DNA of 64,000 nt from Cryptomeria japonica (GCF_030272615.1 NC_081413.1:558969945-559033944), one strand, 5' to 3'. Shown: positions 11,674-24,531, counted from the first letter of the stretch. The notes: generated by a model not told the origin, from the letters alone. Program-made: numbers and translations.

Positions 11674-12312
11674 CACACTTCATAGGCACGACAAAAGGCA
11701 CCTTCTCTCTTTGAAGGTTCAACACTTATTGTTCTCATCTCATAGGCAGACAAAGAGCCAAACAATTCATCCATAAAGAAGGTGGTCAGATCCTTAGCTT
11801 TTTCAATGGCCGAGACTTTGGTGTCATACTTTGGATTGAGAGATCTAAGTACCTTTTTGACTATAACTTCTTCTCTGAGTCCTCTTATAGCACTCACATT
11901 TTCATCCACTCGTTGCATATAATTAGTTATTTTCTCCTCATCCTTCATTTTTTAGGTTTTCAAAATGAGCTCTCAAATTTGTAGTTTTGGATTCTTTCAC
12001 TTTAGTATCACCTTCATATATGCTTTGTAGTTTATCCCATGTTGATTTTGCAGAAGTGCAGTGCATCACTTTGACAAACTCTATATCAAACAGACCACTT
12101 AAGATTGTGATCTTAGCTCTTGCATTATTTTCATACTCCCTTTTAGCATTAGGGTCAGTAGGGGGAACTTGAGGAAGAGTATATCCATTTTTTACAGACA
12201 TCCAGACATGAAACCCAAGGGAAGACAAATTTGTCTCCATTCTTCTACTCTAGAAGGCAAAGTTGGTGCCATCAAACATAGGGACTTTAGAGGAGGACTC
12301 ATTTCTAGCCAT
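11674..12312 (-). pseudogene. Gag capsid part of element A
   Basis: The N-terminal copia Gag (DUF4219/UBN2 type) starts at the ATG at 12310-12312, with KVPMFDGTNFAF as the typical opening. A TAG follows where the family has Trp. Landmarks are NGYTLPQVPPTDP, ILSGLFDIEFVKVMHC, STWDKLQSIYEGD, KITNYMQRVDENVSAI and VLRSLNPKYDTKVSAIE. One extra A in an A-run at about 11943-11948 shifts the frame. The chain is then interrupted by the insertion at 11668. Confidence 0.87.
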
Positions 12313-12369
12313 TGTGTTCACAAGACATGATCTACCCAAGCTAGAGGAAGCTTTACAGTAAGGGAACCT

Positions 12370-12386
12370 AAGGCTTTGATACCAAT
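12370..12386 (-). other. Primer-binding site of A (tRNA-Met)
   Basis: The minus strand reads ATTGGTATCAAAGCCTTAG right after the LTR end, a close match to the usual TGGTATCAGAGC copia site complementary to the 3' end of initiator tRNA-Met. Confidence 0.85.
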
Positions 12387-14783
12387 TGAAGAACACCGAT
12401 GGACACTGAGAGGGGGGTGAATTAGTGCATTTAATTTTTTTTTAATTATGTGTGTAAGTACAAAAACTACCTATTAATTAAGAACACACACACACAAATA
12501 AAACCACAACACAAAATATAGGAGGAAAAGTCAAGGTGGGAAAAACCTTGCCGAGAATAGTTGCTGGAGTCTATTGCTCCAATCCAGCCTCATAGTAAAT
12601 AACAATTTAAAAAGTTTAGGGCACCAACCCAAGGAGAATCAACCCTTGAAACTTTAGGGCACCAGCCCAAGGAGCACTGACCCCTGATTTAATGGCATCT
12701 ATCCCTACTCTGAGCACCCACTTAGAGATTTGTAGTGATTGATCAAGTTTACAATGCAATAAAAAAGCCTTGTTACAAATGAGTTTTGTAACACTTACAA
12801 ATTTCTCATATCTTGAGAATGTCTTTCTCTGCCTGCTGAAGTTTTTCCTCCGTTTCTCCTCCTTCCCCTGTCTGGTTATCTTTTTCTCTCTGCTACAACA
12901 TTACTCTCCAGAATTCTCTATTCTTACTTTGTGCAGACACTTTCTACTTCTATAAATTTTCTCTACTTTCTCTTGGCATCAACACACACACCCACACTCT
13001 GTCTCTCTCTCAACCCTCAAATTCAGTCAACTTCCTATTGATATTTATGTATTTTCCACCTCAATCTCTTTCTTGGCAGCCACACCAACCAATGTCGAAT
13101 CTCATCACTCATGCTTCTCTTTTCGACTTTGTACACATCAGAGATTACTTCTATTGCAAACTTGAATATTTTATTCAAGTCGGTTGTCTTCGAGATTTGC
13201 ACCTCTGGAGATTTTATTCTTTGTCCTGAATTTTATCTCATATTTGCCGCCTGTAGTAAATGTATCTAATCTTTCTTTTGATAATTCTTTGTACTTAGAT
13301 TACTAAGTTTAGTAATCTTTCTCTACCCAAAATGATTTGGAATCCTTCCTCGAGCCACACAACTTGCCTACAACTCAGTCACCATTAATGCGTTTTCCAT
13401 CCTCTGTCGACCTACTCTAAAAAGATCAATAACTACCACACTAGAATCCTTTGTTATCGAATTTTGCGTCTCTGATTCATTCTTCGTTCAATAGGGAGCC
13501 TCATGTCTTCATATTCTTCTTTCAAATCATATGGTGAAGGTCGTTCAACCACCATGTAAAATCCTTAAACCTATCATCATGCACAAATGTCAAACTCTTC
13601 TCATTGGACGTCTAGACTACATTGTCAGCTTCGGTCAATTGTAGTCAACCTGCCACATGGACCTCTGTATCTATTGGGCTACCAAAGTGTCTACCAGATC
13701 ATCTTGCATGATGTAACAACTCAACTTATCTTGCCCCACATGGTCACTTCTCTCCAGATCTCAGTGGTCTTCCTTACCTCGCATGACCCTTTTGCTTTGG
13801 TCATACTTGATGCGGGATAAAATGAGGCATCGTCTTTCTGCCTTAACTTATCCTATGAGTTCCTCTTTACATCCATTTGCAAGCGGGGGATGGTAGGATC
13901 CTTCTCTTGCTTCACTGTCTTGTCCTGCACGACCATCGCTCTTTGCTTTTGGCGATGTAGGATATCAGGAAGCAACTCTTTCTTTTCTTTACGTTACCCT
14001 AAAAGGCCTCTAGTCGCAACACAAACAAGTCATGGGATAATGGGAGGGGTTGCTATGCCTTTCTTGAAGTTATCCTACACAAACACCATGTGCACACTTG
14101 CGTGGTGCAGGATAGAGGGGGACACATTTCCCTTTTCTCTTCACTTTTTCTTATCCTACGAGCTTCTTCACCTCCCTGCTTGGTCACCTAGGATAACAGG
14201 ATGCCTTTGCTTTTGTTTCCCTCACGTGATATTTTCTTATCCCACGCGACTTTTGTTGGTCACTTTTGACATCATGGGATAAGAGGAACCACCTTGCTTA
14301 TGGAACTTAAGTTATCCCGCGTGACTAGCACATGACCTTTTCAACAATGCGAGACAATGAGTAGTGCGACTTTTGTGTTATCTCATGAGGCATTCAACAC
14401 TCGACCAACATGTTGTGGAGTAAGGAGAACACCATTTTCTTTTCTTCAGTGTTTTCCCTCATAGTCTCTTCCCTGCATTCGAACACACCACGAAACCCAT
14501 GGATACACGTGAGCCAAAGAACTGCTGCCACACAACAATCATGGCTCTCAACTCCAACTTAGGACTCATTCGTTGTTGCCAACATATAGAGACGATGAAT
14601 CTGGTCAAAACCCCTGTAACATAACACGACGTGTTATGCATAATTGCACAACATAACTTGCATATTATGCATGACTTCTATTTGCTTCTCTACAACCTCT
14701 TGATACCCCTTGACATCACAACTACTACCTTCTATTCTACAACCATTTGACATCCCTTGAAATCAATGACAATAATGCCAACA
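12387..14783 (-). repeat. 5' LTR of element A (2,397 bp)
   Basis: This is the partner of 1594-4022 with the same TG...CA ends. Near its U5 end (12405-12425) it has CTGAGAGGGGGGTGAATTAGTG, a motif shared with other LTRs in the window. The block at 13815-14460 repeats the GATA/TATC array of the other copy. No coding content. Confidence 0.9.
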
Positions 14784-15109
14784 GAGCAAACTAACAAATA
14801 TGCATCAATTCCTCCCCCCTCAACAATAATTAAAGCATTTGCAATAAACCTACAATAAATCTATACCAAGTACAAAAAAATCTGCAATAACAACCAAATC
14901 TGCAACAACAATCCAATTTCTCCCCCTTTGACATGAATGACAAAGGGACAAGGGCATGAAATATAAGAGCGAAATGCTTCCCCTAAGCAGATGCTTGCTC
15001 AAAAATAGAAATAGAGAGGAGAAACTACAACCCCAAGTTTTTGGTGACGAGTTTCAAAAGTCTTCTTAAGAAGGGGTTTGGTAAAAATAGATTAGCCAAC
15101 TAATCTTTA
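14784..15109 (-). pseudogene. H0 RNase H end and 3' untranslated part
   Basis: At about 15005-15109 the minus strand continues RNase H of H0 (DQLANLFLPNPFLRRL, matching the ADIFTKPL segment of other copies). This directly continues the text that stops at 23119 on the far side of B. From 14784 to about 15000 is 3' untranslated sequence with a CCCCCTTTGACA tract near 14923. The segment is bounded by A on the left and B on the right. Confidence 0.75.
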
Positions 15110-16307
15110 TGTTAGGTCCAACTAGGAAAGCTAATGTACTGAGAGGGGAGGGGTGAATCAGTACTTCAAAACTTTTCTTCAAAAACAATCTTACTAATAA
15201 ACATAAACTGTGTATAGCTGATCTCATAATATATAATGCTAAAACACAATCATAGAAATAACATTCATACACATTTCACTCCATAACTCAAATATTTTGG
15301 TTACGCAGAAACTCTTTGTTAGAGAGAAAAACTGCGGTGGGGATGGCACCCACAACTTCACTACTGCAATAATAAAGGTTGCTCGGTTAGAGCTACATGT
15401 TTAGATATTTCTGATAGCTTACCCTATTATGAGTATCAAGATCTTTAGATCTACCTTGCTAAAGGATTTTACAAACACTTTTACAAAATGTTGTACCTGG
15501 TTAAAGGCTTTACAATTTATAGACTTTGTTAGAGTCTTTTACCCTGTTAAAGGTTTCTATTACAACTCAAATAATTCAATCAAAAATCTTTACAAATATT
15601 TGTAACTTTACATTTGAAATGTTATAGCAGACTCTATGTGCTCAATATGAAATTACCTTGCTCGTAGCATCCCTTGGTAATTGATAAATCAACTCGGTAA
15701 CCTCTTCTGTATACTCTATCCCTTAAACTATTTTTTGAAAAATCTTCTCGGTGACCTCTGAATATCTTTGTCACTCTTCACATCTTATCTTCTCTCATGA
15801 TTTTCATTTTCAAATCATCAATTCATCAATCTTCCCTCTTCTTTTAGATACTCAAATTACTCTGTATATATAGATCTCTAAGATGGTGATCTTGTTCATA
15901 CATTGATCATACAAACATGTTTTATCGAATGAATAAACATAGAAATTATTTCATTGGATAAACTTCCTCAAAATCATACAAAATCTTTGAATGCAATTTC
16001 CTATGTAATAATGGTTCCCTGTTCTCGAATCTTGTAACACGTTTCCACATATGTGTCCAGGTTCATTGAATCTGGTAAAACATTTCCACTCGGTTCAGAT
16101 TAACTTGGTATACCTTCTTTGATGCTCGGTAGGCATAGGAACTTTACACGGTAGGCAGCTCGGTATCTCTCATCTCGGTGACTAGCCTTTCTTCTGTAAC
16201 TGACAACCTTAGTACATACCGACTAAATATTTCGGTAGTATTAATTGACTAGAGTATATAGGATGACTTTGGACATAAAACTAATGACAACTTAGTAAAT
16301 AGTAACA
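15110..16307 (-). repeat. 3' LTR of B
   Basis: On the minus strand it begins TGTTACTATT and ends CCTAACA. It has the same length as the right copy. It contains the GGGGAGGGGTGAATCAGTA motif near the U5 end and a TATA-like TATATATAG at about 15865-15873. Confidence 0.93.
15865..15873 (-). promoter_or_regulatory. TATA box of LTR B
   Basis: The minus strand reads CTATATATAC within GC-poor U3. The matching site in the 5' LTR (22670-22680), where it would drive transcription, is conserved. Confidence 0.55.
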
Positions 16308-16321
16308 ATCTCCCCTTTTGA
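16308..16321 (-). other. Polypurine tract of B
   Basis: The minus strand reads TCAAAAGGGGAGAT directly before the LTR start TGTTAC. The 320 bases up to 16640 are 3' untranslated. Confidence 0.8.
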
Positions 16322-16639
16322 CATTAGTTTGGTATGTTTGACAAAACTCCTTTCAAAGTCATAACACAAAATCTATATACTTACAAACTTTGACTGAATT
16401 GACAGTATATACATTTGTTCAAATACATACTTCAAGTACATACTCCCCTTAACAATATGATGTACATAACTTGATTTGCATGCTCTTGATGTACCATGCT
16501 CCCCCTGTCAATGTCACCTGTACACTCGGTAGATAGTATAAACTCTGTACACTCAGATACTCTTTATAATCGATACACTCCTCCTTTTTGACAAACATCA
16601 AAACTAGTTACCATTAGGTGGGGGCAACTGGTCAAAATA

Positions 16640-19600
16640 GATTGATACTTAGTATGAGCATCTTTGAGAGCATTGGTAAGGGAATCCTTGACACTTTCCA
16701 TTAAAGAATTCTAAGCTGTAATATTAGCTGACAGTGAAATAAAACCATCTAAAGTGCTTCCCTCTGTTTGAGGGGATAATTGTGTAGCTCGGTTGATTTG
16801 CTCTTGCATGGATGATAAATGGGGAATAAATAATGTTTGAAGAGTCATGATATCTATCCTTATTTTGTGCTCTTCATTCCAAAGTTCTAACTACTGAGCC
16901 ATAACAGTTTGTAGTTTTGTATAAAAAAGCTGAATAGAATTGGGCTCGGTAGTCAGTGTATTGGAGAGATCAGTAATCTCTTTTTCAATGACTTCGGTCT
17001 TATGCTTGATATCTTTAATAAAGAATGAAAATGCACATAACTTCTGGAATAAATAAATAATGTGCTTGAGTTGAGGGGACAACTCGGAAATGAATCCAAC
17101 AAGCTTGACTTTACCTATAGTAATTGCTTTCTACACTTCTTCAATCATCTTGGTAGTTAGCTCTTTCTCTTTTAATTTGCTAAGGTATTCTGATGCGTCT
17201 ACTCCTGATGCTTCTAATTGAGAGAGTAGTTAATCCAATTGCATATGGATGGAAACATCTTTATTTCGGTAGCTTCAGGTAGCATGTCTGTCAATAATGC
17301 TTTGACCTTCTGTAGTACTCGGTTCTTCTTCTGAATAGCTATCTATTTTTCCTGTTCTGCTTTGGCTTTACAAAGCTCTCCGAATTCAATAAGTGCTTGC
17401 CCTTTTAGTTTTGAAATGTCAACATTCGGCAACACAATAGGCTTTGACAGATCTACCTTAAAATTGTGCTTCTTTTCTTTCTTCTATTTGGATGATGATG
17501 CCTTCACTAGTTGAATGAGTACAACAACTTTAGAGGCTTGTTCTTCCTCGGTATGTTGCTCGGTGGAAGCAACACTTTTGTCAGTTTCTATAGCCTCTGA
17601 TGTAACCTTCGGTGTTTCCTTGCTTGGGGTCTCAGTCGCAATAGTTTCAGTATTTGCAAGTGCTCGAGAAGTTTGCTCGCCTGTGGCCGGAGAGATAGAT
17701 TCACCTTGTGTAGCCTTTTGATCCTATTTACCTTGTTCTGTGTCCTGAGGTTTCTTGGTTGACACTTGTTGAGTTACCGGAGGATATGACTTAACTTGTT
17801 TCAAGACTAATTCACTTGATACCAGTTTGGCATAGGCATTTCCTTCTATCATCTCTTCTTCTTGTGTCTCAGTGTCCATGACATCTTCATCTAGTTGAAT
17901 GGTTGAAGCAAGATCTTGCTCGGTGATGTCAACTATTTCCACTTCACCTTGAGGCTCTTCAGTCTAAATTCTGAATATGCCTTGCCATTTTTCTTTAGTT
18001 TCTTTCTCCACTTCAAGATAAAGACCATTCATCATTTTCAAGGCCCTTTGCTTTACTTGAAAATTTGTCTGGTAGTTTTTCAAATGATTTCTTATATCAT
18101 CTACCAACATGTCTGGAAAGAGATGTACCAAAACTCTTTCTCTAATCTATTTCTCCGAGTCCATAGCATATTTCCATCTATTGTCAATATGAGAGTACAA
18201 TGATTTTGGAAGAAAATTAGTTACTTCCAATGGAACTACTCGAAATTTGAGAAGTGTACAAACTACTGATTCTTCTATTTGTCTCTTTTCTTCTTCTGTT
18301 CGGGAGTGATATTTTACATACCTAAATGATCCAAATCCTCCATATTGTTTCAATTTTGCACAAAAATTGTCAACACTGTGTACATCTTCCTTTGTGCTTT
18401 TAACAATCTAAAATTTATTTGCATCTTTAGATTCAATGTCACTTGACTCCTTATTCAAATGAGTCTTCTGCTCGACTTTCTATAAGTCTTTGTAACTTTA
18501 GGCAATTCAACATTTTTCTGCCTCTTACCGGGTGACATAGCAGATGATCTAGTGTTAGGTCGCTTAACTGGTGGAGTCGGTGATACCTTAGTTGTATCTT
18601 GTTTCTTTCTTTTCAAAATTTTGCCCTTTGGCAACTCGGTGCTTGGTGTAATTGCGGCTTCTTGAGCTTCAGATTCTTCCTCGATTGTAAGTTGATCATT
18701 TTTCCTACCTGCTGGCTTAGTAGGTGTGGAGGTAGAACCTTCTCCAAATTTCTCAGTTAAAACTTTGATCATTTTAGTGGCTTTCCTGGTATCCTTTGGT
18801 ACCACAATACTCATTTTTACTTTTTCTTTTACCTCTTCATAGGTACCATAGTTGATCTCGATCGAGTGCCTTGGAAGTGCCAAAAAGGCATCTATCTGTT
18901 GTTGAGTAATATCAAAATCAATATCATAACCCATAGGCGGTAAAGATTGAGTTCTAGGTTTTACTGCATTGACATAACAATAGTTGGTGTCCACTTCAAA
19001 ACATATAGTATCCTTATATTTTTCCACTAGCTGAGGTGGGATCCTGTACCTGCTATGCATCTTGTCCTAAAAATTGTTAAAGTAATCATCCATTATCTCA
19101 TTGAAATTATCACCTAGCTAATTGATAAAATCATTTATTTGATGGGTGATTGGTCGGTGTAATTCCCAAACAATGTTACCAACTAAAGGAAAGAACTTCT
19201 GAAAATAGAAGAACATACGCACTAGGAGTGACCCAAACTTTAGTGTGTTAGCAGTGTTATTCTTCTTAGGTTTCCTTATTGTGTTGAGATTTTCAAAAAG
19301 GTTCTTCAGCAATACTTCACATAAATCAACTTTCATACCCTTTTTCACAATTTTGTAGGCCAAATCTACAGCTGCACATGGTACACTGTTTTCTCTTGCC
19401 GATTGGAAGAAATAATAACCAATGACTCTAATTGCAAACTTTAGTTCTGCATCAGTTACATTATTCAACTCGAGACCTCTGCAATCAGACTCAACTCTGA
19501 TTAAAGTTATCAATTCCTTCTTTGAAATCATCTTTTATGCTCGGGCATGGTCAAATATAGGGTATCCAGTTATTAAGTGAATAATCTCCTTGGTGATCTT

Positions 19601-19975
19601 GAATGGTTGATCCTCTAACCACATAAAGTCATCATGCACTCTGCTCAAGACAAATTTGACCCATTGGGGTTTGAAAACTCAAGGATAGGTTAGGGCTTCG
19701 GTCAATCCCTTAACTTTGATATGCTCAAACTTACTATCTAGGATTCCATTGGTGCATAATTCATCATACATGTCCTTAATTTCGGTATGACCTAACTCTT
19801 CAATACGATACTTAGTATAAAATCTGACATCTTCAACCAATGGAACCCTATCTGGAATAAGAGAGAATGCAGTTTTCTCATCGGGTTCGGAAGCCACTTT
19901 GGGAGGTAAGGAATACTTTAGTGAGGGCTTCTCAATAGTCTCAACTACAACAGGTTTCTGCATCTTGGGAGCCAT
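16640..19975 (-). pseudogene. ORF2 of B: conserved protein of unknown function
   Basis: About 1,100 codons start at MAPKMQKP (19975). Visible blocks are KYRIEELGHTEIKDMYDEL; FKITKEIIHLITGYP; IGYYFFQSARENSVPCAAVDLAYKI; FFYFQKFFPLVGNIVW; LVEKYKDTICFEV with AVKPR and PMGYD; a basic, Pro/Thr-rich stretch (about 18460-18700); RYVKYHSRTEEEKRQI with KSLYSHIDNRWKYAM; a Thr/Glu/Ser-rich acidic stretch (17500-17950); and a helical C-terminus. Each main block has a counterpart in the same order in D. Stops (19679-19681 and near 19551, 19129, 18450, 17965) show decay. No enzyme motif is recognised. It may relate to the envelope-like ORFs of SIRE-type copia, but I see no clear membrane segment. Confidence 0.75.
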
Positions 19976-20589
19976 TTCAAACTTGGATTTCTACTAATGA
20001 AATAGCTTAGGGTTTCAACTAACCAGAAAATGCTTTCGACTTAGTAAATATAATGCAAATATTTACAACTGATATTGATCGGTTAGCTTGCTTGAAAATG
20101 CGCTTAGGATTGTGTGAAAATACCTTGAAATTTGCTTTGGAAATGTTTGATTGCCTTTGATTCACTTAACTCTGCTCTTTAAAAAAACTGGTAAGTGTAA
20201 AATGACCGCACAAAGAACTTTAAATACACCCTTTACCTTATCAGGCTTCATGCAGTTAGGTAAGATAAGCATTAAATGCACTCGATTCCACTAAACCGAC
20301 TATCTTCCTTATATTCTTTTATTGACTAGAGAGGTTTACTGCATTTACCGACTTCTTTGGTATTTCAAAAGACTAGATAGTATTTAAAAAAATGTTATTG
20401 CATCTTAGGTATGCAAATTTTGGAATTTTGTTCATGATTAAATAGGAACTGTTGAGATCTAACCTTGAGAAAACGCAGTCCCTTCATACCTTTATGATTA
20501 ATTCGAAGTAGATGCACCTAACTTGGTAGGTAAGGTGCTTTCTTCATTATTTGACCAATTTTCCTTCTTTTTCTAGATTTTCTGTAATT
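19976..20589 (-). other. Spacer between ORF1 and ORF2 of B
   Basis: About 0.6 kb of AT-rich sequence without an open frame or known motif lies where copia pol would begin. D has a spacer of similar size in the same place. Confidence 0.6.
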
Positions 20590-21852
20590 TGATTCTTATC
20601 TCTTCAGTATCTCCTCTGGGTTGATCTCTGCAATCTTTAGCCAAGTGTCCAACTTTGTGATAATGAAAACATGCCATTCTAGGATTTCTCCATGATCTCT
20701 GGTTGTTCATTCCAAACCTTATCATATAGTTGGCACTTATATGTCCATATCTTCCACAACATTCACACCATATCCTTGTATTGTAATCTCATGGTATTGT
20801 AGTATATTGTTGGTTAAGATATGTGGGAGTTCGGTAGCTTCTAGTATTTTCTTGGTATGAAGACCACATATAGTTTTTTTGCTTAAACCAACACTTCTCG
20901 GTATTGTGTCCATATCTATTGCAGTTTTTCCAAAACCCCTTGAATTTTGCCTTCTGATAATTGCTAACAGACTTTGTCCTACATTGATTATATGTGTGAC
21001 CATACTTATTGCAATTGTAACAATAACCATCAAACCTAGTGACATTCGGTTGCTTACCTTTTCTTATTCGGCACATGTTGGCAGTATGTCCTTGTTTTCC
21101 ACAATAATTACAAATGGGCTTCTTATCTTTCAATTTATCTTTATTTCCAGCCTTCTTTGATGATTCTCCTTTCTCGATAGTGTTGATTCCTTTGTCCGTA
21201 GAGTTGTTTCTTTTTGTAACCGAGTCCGACAGATTTGTTGGGTGATCTTATGTTTAGTTGCTCATCCAACATTCTTGATGCTTCATAACTTTTCTTCAGT
21301 GTTTCTTTTGACTTCTTTTCTGCTTCAAGTTCATTGATCAATCTTGATAATTCAAGTTTCAATGCTTGATTCTCATTTTCTTTTATATTTGCTTCATGAT
21401 GTACATAACCCAATTGATCAGACAGATTATGCTGAATTCCAGTCATCCTTGTGATTTCATCATTCTTTTTAGACACCAATGCTTCTAGATATTGTTTTTC
21501 TCTTTCTATATCTCTTATGTTATCTTCAGTTGTTCTCAATGCATCAAGATTTTCAGTCATCTGTGTGCTAAAATACTCATGTTCCCTTTTTATTGCTTTT
21601 AGCTGATCATTTAGTGCTTTGTTATTTTCTTTCAATTCTACAATCATTTCTTTAGACTCTTCTGATATGCTGTTCTTAGATGATATCTCAATTTGTTCCA
21701 CCAACTCTTGTGAGTCCTGTAAATCATCAGATAATCTTCTTCTGACTTTCAATATTTTTTGCATTTGTCTCTGCATGTCTGCAATCACTTGATTAGCATG
21801 ATCCAATTCTTCTTGAAGATTCACAATTCTGCGTGATTGTTTATAGCCTTCC
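20590..21852 (-). pseudogene. ORF1 of B: capsid-less Gag (coiled coil and five zinc knuckles)
   Basis: The likely start is MEGYKQSRRIV (about 21852); the upstream Met lies next to the PBS. Residues about 10-200 are a long heptad-like coiled coil (NLQEELDHANQVIADMQRQ). After a frameshift near 21210 a knuckle array follows: CNYCGKQGHTANMC (intact), CYNCNKYGHTYNQC (intact), WKNCNRYGHNTEKC (first Cys lost), CECCGRYGHISANY (last Cys lost) and CFHYHKVGHLAKDC (second Cys lost). The N-terminal capsid domain found in gag of A, F and H0 is absent. It probably binds element RNA; particle formation would need a helper Gag. Confidence 0.78.
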
Positions 21853-21900
21853 ATTGATAGGATCTTTCTCTTTAGGTTGTAAAACCCTTTCCAAGAGTAG

Positions 21901-21915
21901 GGTTCTAATACCAAT
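21901..21915 (-). other. Primer-binding site of B
   Basis: The minus strand reads TTGGTATTAGAACC right after the LTR end, a variant of the tRNA-Met site. Confidence 0.8.
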
Positions 21916-23113
21916 TGTTAAGTCCAACTAGGAAAGCTAATGTATTGAGAGGGGAGGGGTGAATCAGTACTTCAAAACTTTTCTTCAAAAACAATCTTAC
22001 TAATAAACATAAACTGTGTATAGCTAATCTCGTAATATATAATGCTAAAATACAATCATAGAAATAACATTCATACACATTTCACTCCATAACTCAAATA
22101 TTTTGGTTAAGTAGAAATTCTTTGTTAGAGAGAAAAACTGTGGTGGGGATGGCACCCACAACTTCACTACTGCAATAATAAAGGTTGCTCGGTTAGAGAT
22201 ACATGTTTAGCTATTTATGATAGCTTACCCTGTTAGGAGTATCAAGATCTTTAGATCTACCTTGCTAAAGGATTTTACAAACACTTTTACAAAATGCTAT
22301 ACCTGGTTAAAGGCTTTACAATTTATAGACTTTGTTAGAGTCTTTTACCCTGTTAAAGGTTTTTATTACAACTCAAATAATTCAATAAAAAATCTTTACA
22401 AATATCTGGAACTTTACATCTGAAATGTTATAGCAGACTCTATGTGCTCAATATGAAATTACCTTGCTCGTATCATCCCTCGGTAATTGATAAATCAACT
22501 CGGTGACCTCTTCTGTATACTATGTCCCTTAAACTGTTTTCTAAAAAACCTTCTCAGTGATCTCTGAATATCTCTGTCACTCTTCACATCTTATCTTCTC
22601 TCATGATTTTCATTTTCAAATCATCAAATCATCAATCTTCCCTCTTCTTTTAGATACTCAAATTACTCTGTATATATAGATCTCTGAGATGGTGATCTTG
22701 TTCATACATTGATCATACAAACATGTTTTATCGAATGAATAAACATAGAAATTATTTCATTGGATAAACCTCCTCAAAATCATACAAAATCTTTGAATGC
22801 AATTTCCTATGTAATAATGGTTCCCTGTTCTCGAATCTTGTAACACGTTTCCACATATGTGTCCAGGTTCATTAAATTTGGTAACACGTTTTCACACTGT
22901 TCAGATTAACTCGATATACCTTCTTTGCTGCTCGGTAGGCATAGGAACTTTACTCGGTAGGTAGCTCGGTATCTCTCATCTCGGTGACTAGCCTTTCTTC
23001 TGTAACTGACAGCCTTAGTACATACCGACTGAATATTTCGGTAGTATTAACTGACTAGAGTATATAGGATGACTTTGGACATAAAACTAATGACAACTTA
23101 GTAAATAGTAACA
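21916..23113 (-). repeat. 5' LTR of B
   Basis: This is a 1,198-bp partner of 15110-16307. It ends at AACA followed by CTTTA, the right copy of the target-site duplication, after which H0 RNase H text resumes. Confidence 0.93.
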
Positions 23114-23118
23114 CTTTA

Positions 23119-23541
23119 GTGGCAACATATTCAAAAATCACTTCATGATCAACAATTTTTTCTCAAAAAATGATATCTTATAGATATATGTTTAGTGCAA
23201 GAATGAAGAACTAGATTCGTAGAGATATTAATAGCACTAGTATTATCATAAAAAAATGAAATAGGTTGATCATAGATCACCTTAATATCCTCTAGTGTGT
23301 GTTTATTCGATAAGCTCTATGTACAACATGAAACAACAACATATTCAACCTCACCAGTGGTAAAGATATAGATTCCTATTTATTTCTTAACCAAGAAACC
23401 AAATTATCTCCTAGAAAGAATGCCCCACCACTAGTGCTACGTCTATCATCTATACATCTTGCCCAATTTGCATCGGTATAAGCTGCTGAAATAAAGTCAT
23501 TAGTCCTTAGATACCATAACCCATTCATAGTGCCTTTTAGA
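23119..23541 (-). pseudogene. H0 RNase H fragment
   Basis: The minus strand shows LKGTMNGLWYL, AAYTDANWARCIDDRRSTSG, FFLGDNLVSW and, further on, YDNTSAINIS and KHISIRYHFL. This is the family order for copia RNase H, with stops between. The left edge is cut by B and continues at 15109. The right edge at TTAGA is cut by F and continues at 43149. Confidence 0.85.
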
Positions 23542-24511
23542 TGTTGCAAATGTGATATTGATGATAATGATTGGTTATAATTGATGTCAACATATGGTTT
23601 TGATATTGGTGATTTGGAAGATGTGTTCCCAGAATCTTTGGTGCTCTGGAAGATGTGTTTCAATTGACATTCAACACAAATTGGTTGAGTTAATGGTGAT
23701 TTGAATTTCTCTTTTTTAGGATATGGTATTGATTGATTGAATTCACGAGTATCTTGGTTTCATTCTTAATTTTGTTTTATTTTGGGTAGTGCTATTTTGG
23801 GTTCATATTAAGTCTAGAATTAGAGGATGTGTAATGACATTTCTGTAGCATGTGTATCATGATTTGGGTCTAGAGTTTGTAATGGATGTAACATGTTGAT
23901 TTAATTGATGATGTGTGTTATGGTATGACCTACTTCTCATTCCTTCCCACCACCAGAATGTTTAGTGTTGACCTATTTCAAATCTCTATTCTGGCTGACT
24001 TAGATGATTATGTTTCCTAGAGACAACATATATATGAAGATGATCTAAATGAATTAGTGTGGCAAGTGTGTGGCCTTTTGTGGAAGATATATGAGACTAA
24101 AAAGGAAAAATCTAATTAATGTTGATGTATGAAGTGTGAGATTGGTATCGAGGCACCAAAAACAGTCTAGTATTGCAGATTGTGTATATTAGTGGTTGAT
24201 TCTTTTTTTCTTTTTTCTTTCTTAGGTAGTGAGCCCACCTATAGTGAGAATTCTGACAGTGAGCCACCCTTTTTAAAAATCACCTTAATTGGTGTTTATA
24301 TCGAGAACTAACATTCTCCATGGTTTTTCCCTTTTTGGATTTTCCACATCATATCTGGCGTTCATTGTGTGATTTGTGTTGTGTTTATGTTTTCATGTTA
24401 TATCTACAATTGCTAACTCTATTGATTACTTCAGATGTGTAAACGAATTGAAGAAATTGTTTGATTTGACAACTGATTCATCCCTTGTCTTAGTTGCACA
24501 GATATTTAACA
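23542..24511 (+). repeat. 5' LTR of F (970 bp)
   Basis: It runs from TGTTGCAAATGTGA to ATATTTAACA. It matches the two pieces of the 3' LTR, except that about 300 bases (roughly 23930-24227) have no partner there. Confidence 0.88.
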
Positions 24512-24527
24512 ATTGGTATTAGAGCTT
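24512..24527 (+). other. Primer-binding site of F
   Basis: ATTGGTATTAGAGCTT directly follows the LTR, a one-mismatch tRNA-Met site. The solo LTR inserted five bases downstream. Confidence 0.85.
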
Positions 24528-24531
24528 TGGT

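Larger units (their letters stand above)
15110..23113 (-). mobile_element. B: two-ORF non-autonomous LTR element
   Basis: The element is 8,004 bp, with LTRs of 1,198 bp each and an exact duplicated target CTTTA (15105-15109 and 23114-23118). It has a tRNA-Met-type PBS and PPT. It encodes ORF1 (coiled coil plus zinc knuckles, 20590-21852) and ORF2 (about 16640-19975), both in the element's sense direction. No protease, integrase, RT or RNase H motif was found between the LTRs, so it must depend on enzymes from another element. The layout and ORF2 are shared with D. LTR difference over the first 330 bases is about 15 sites, younger than H0 and A. Confidence 0.88.
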
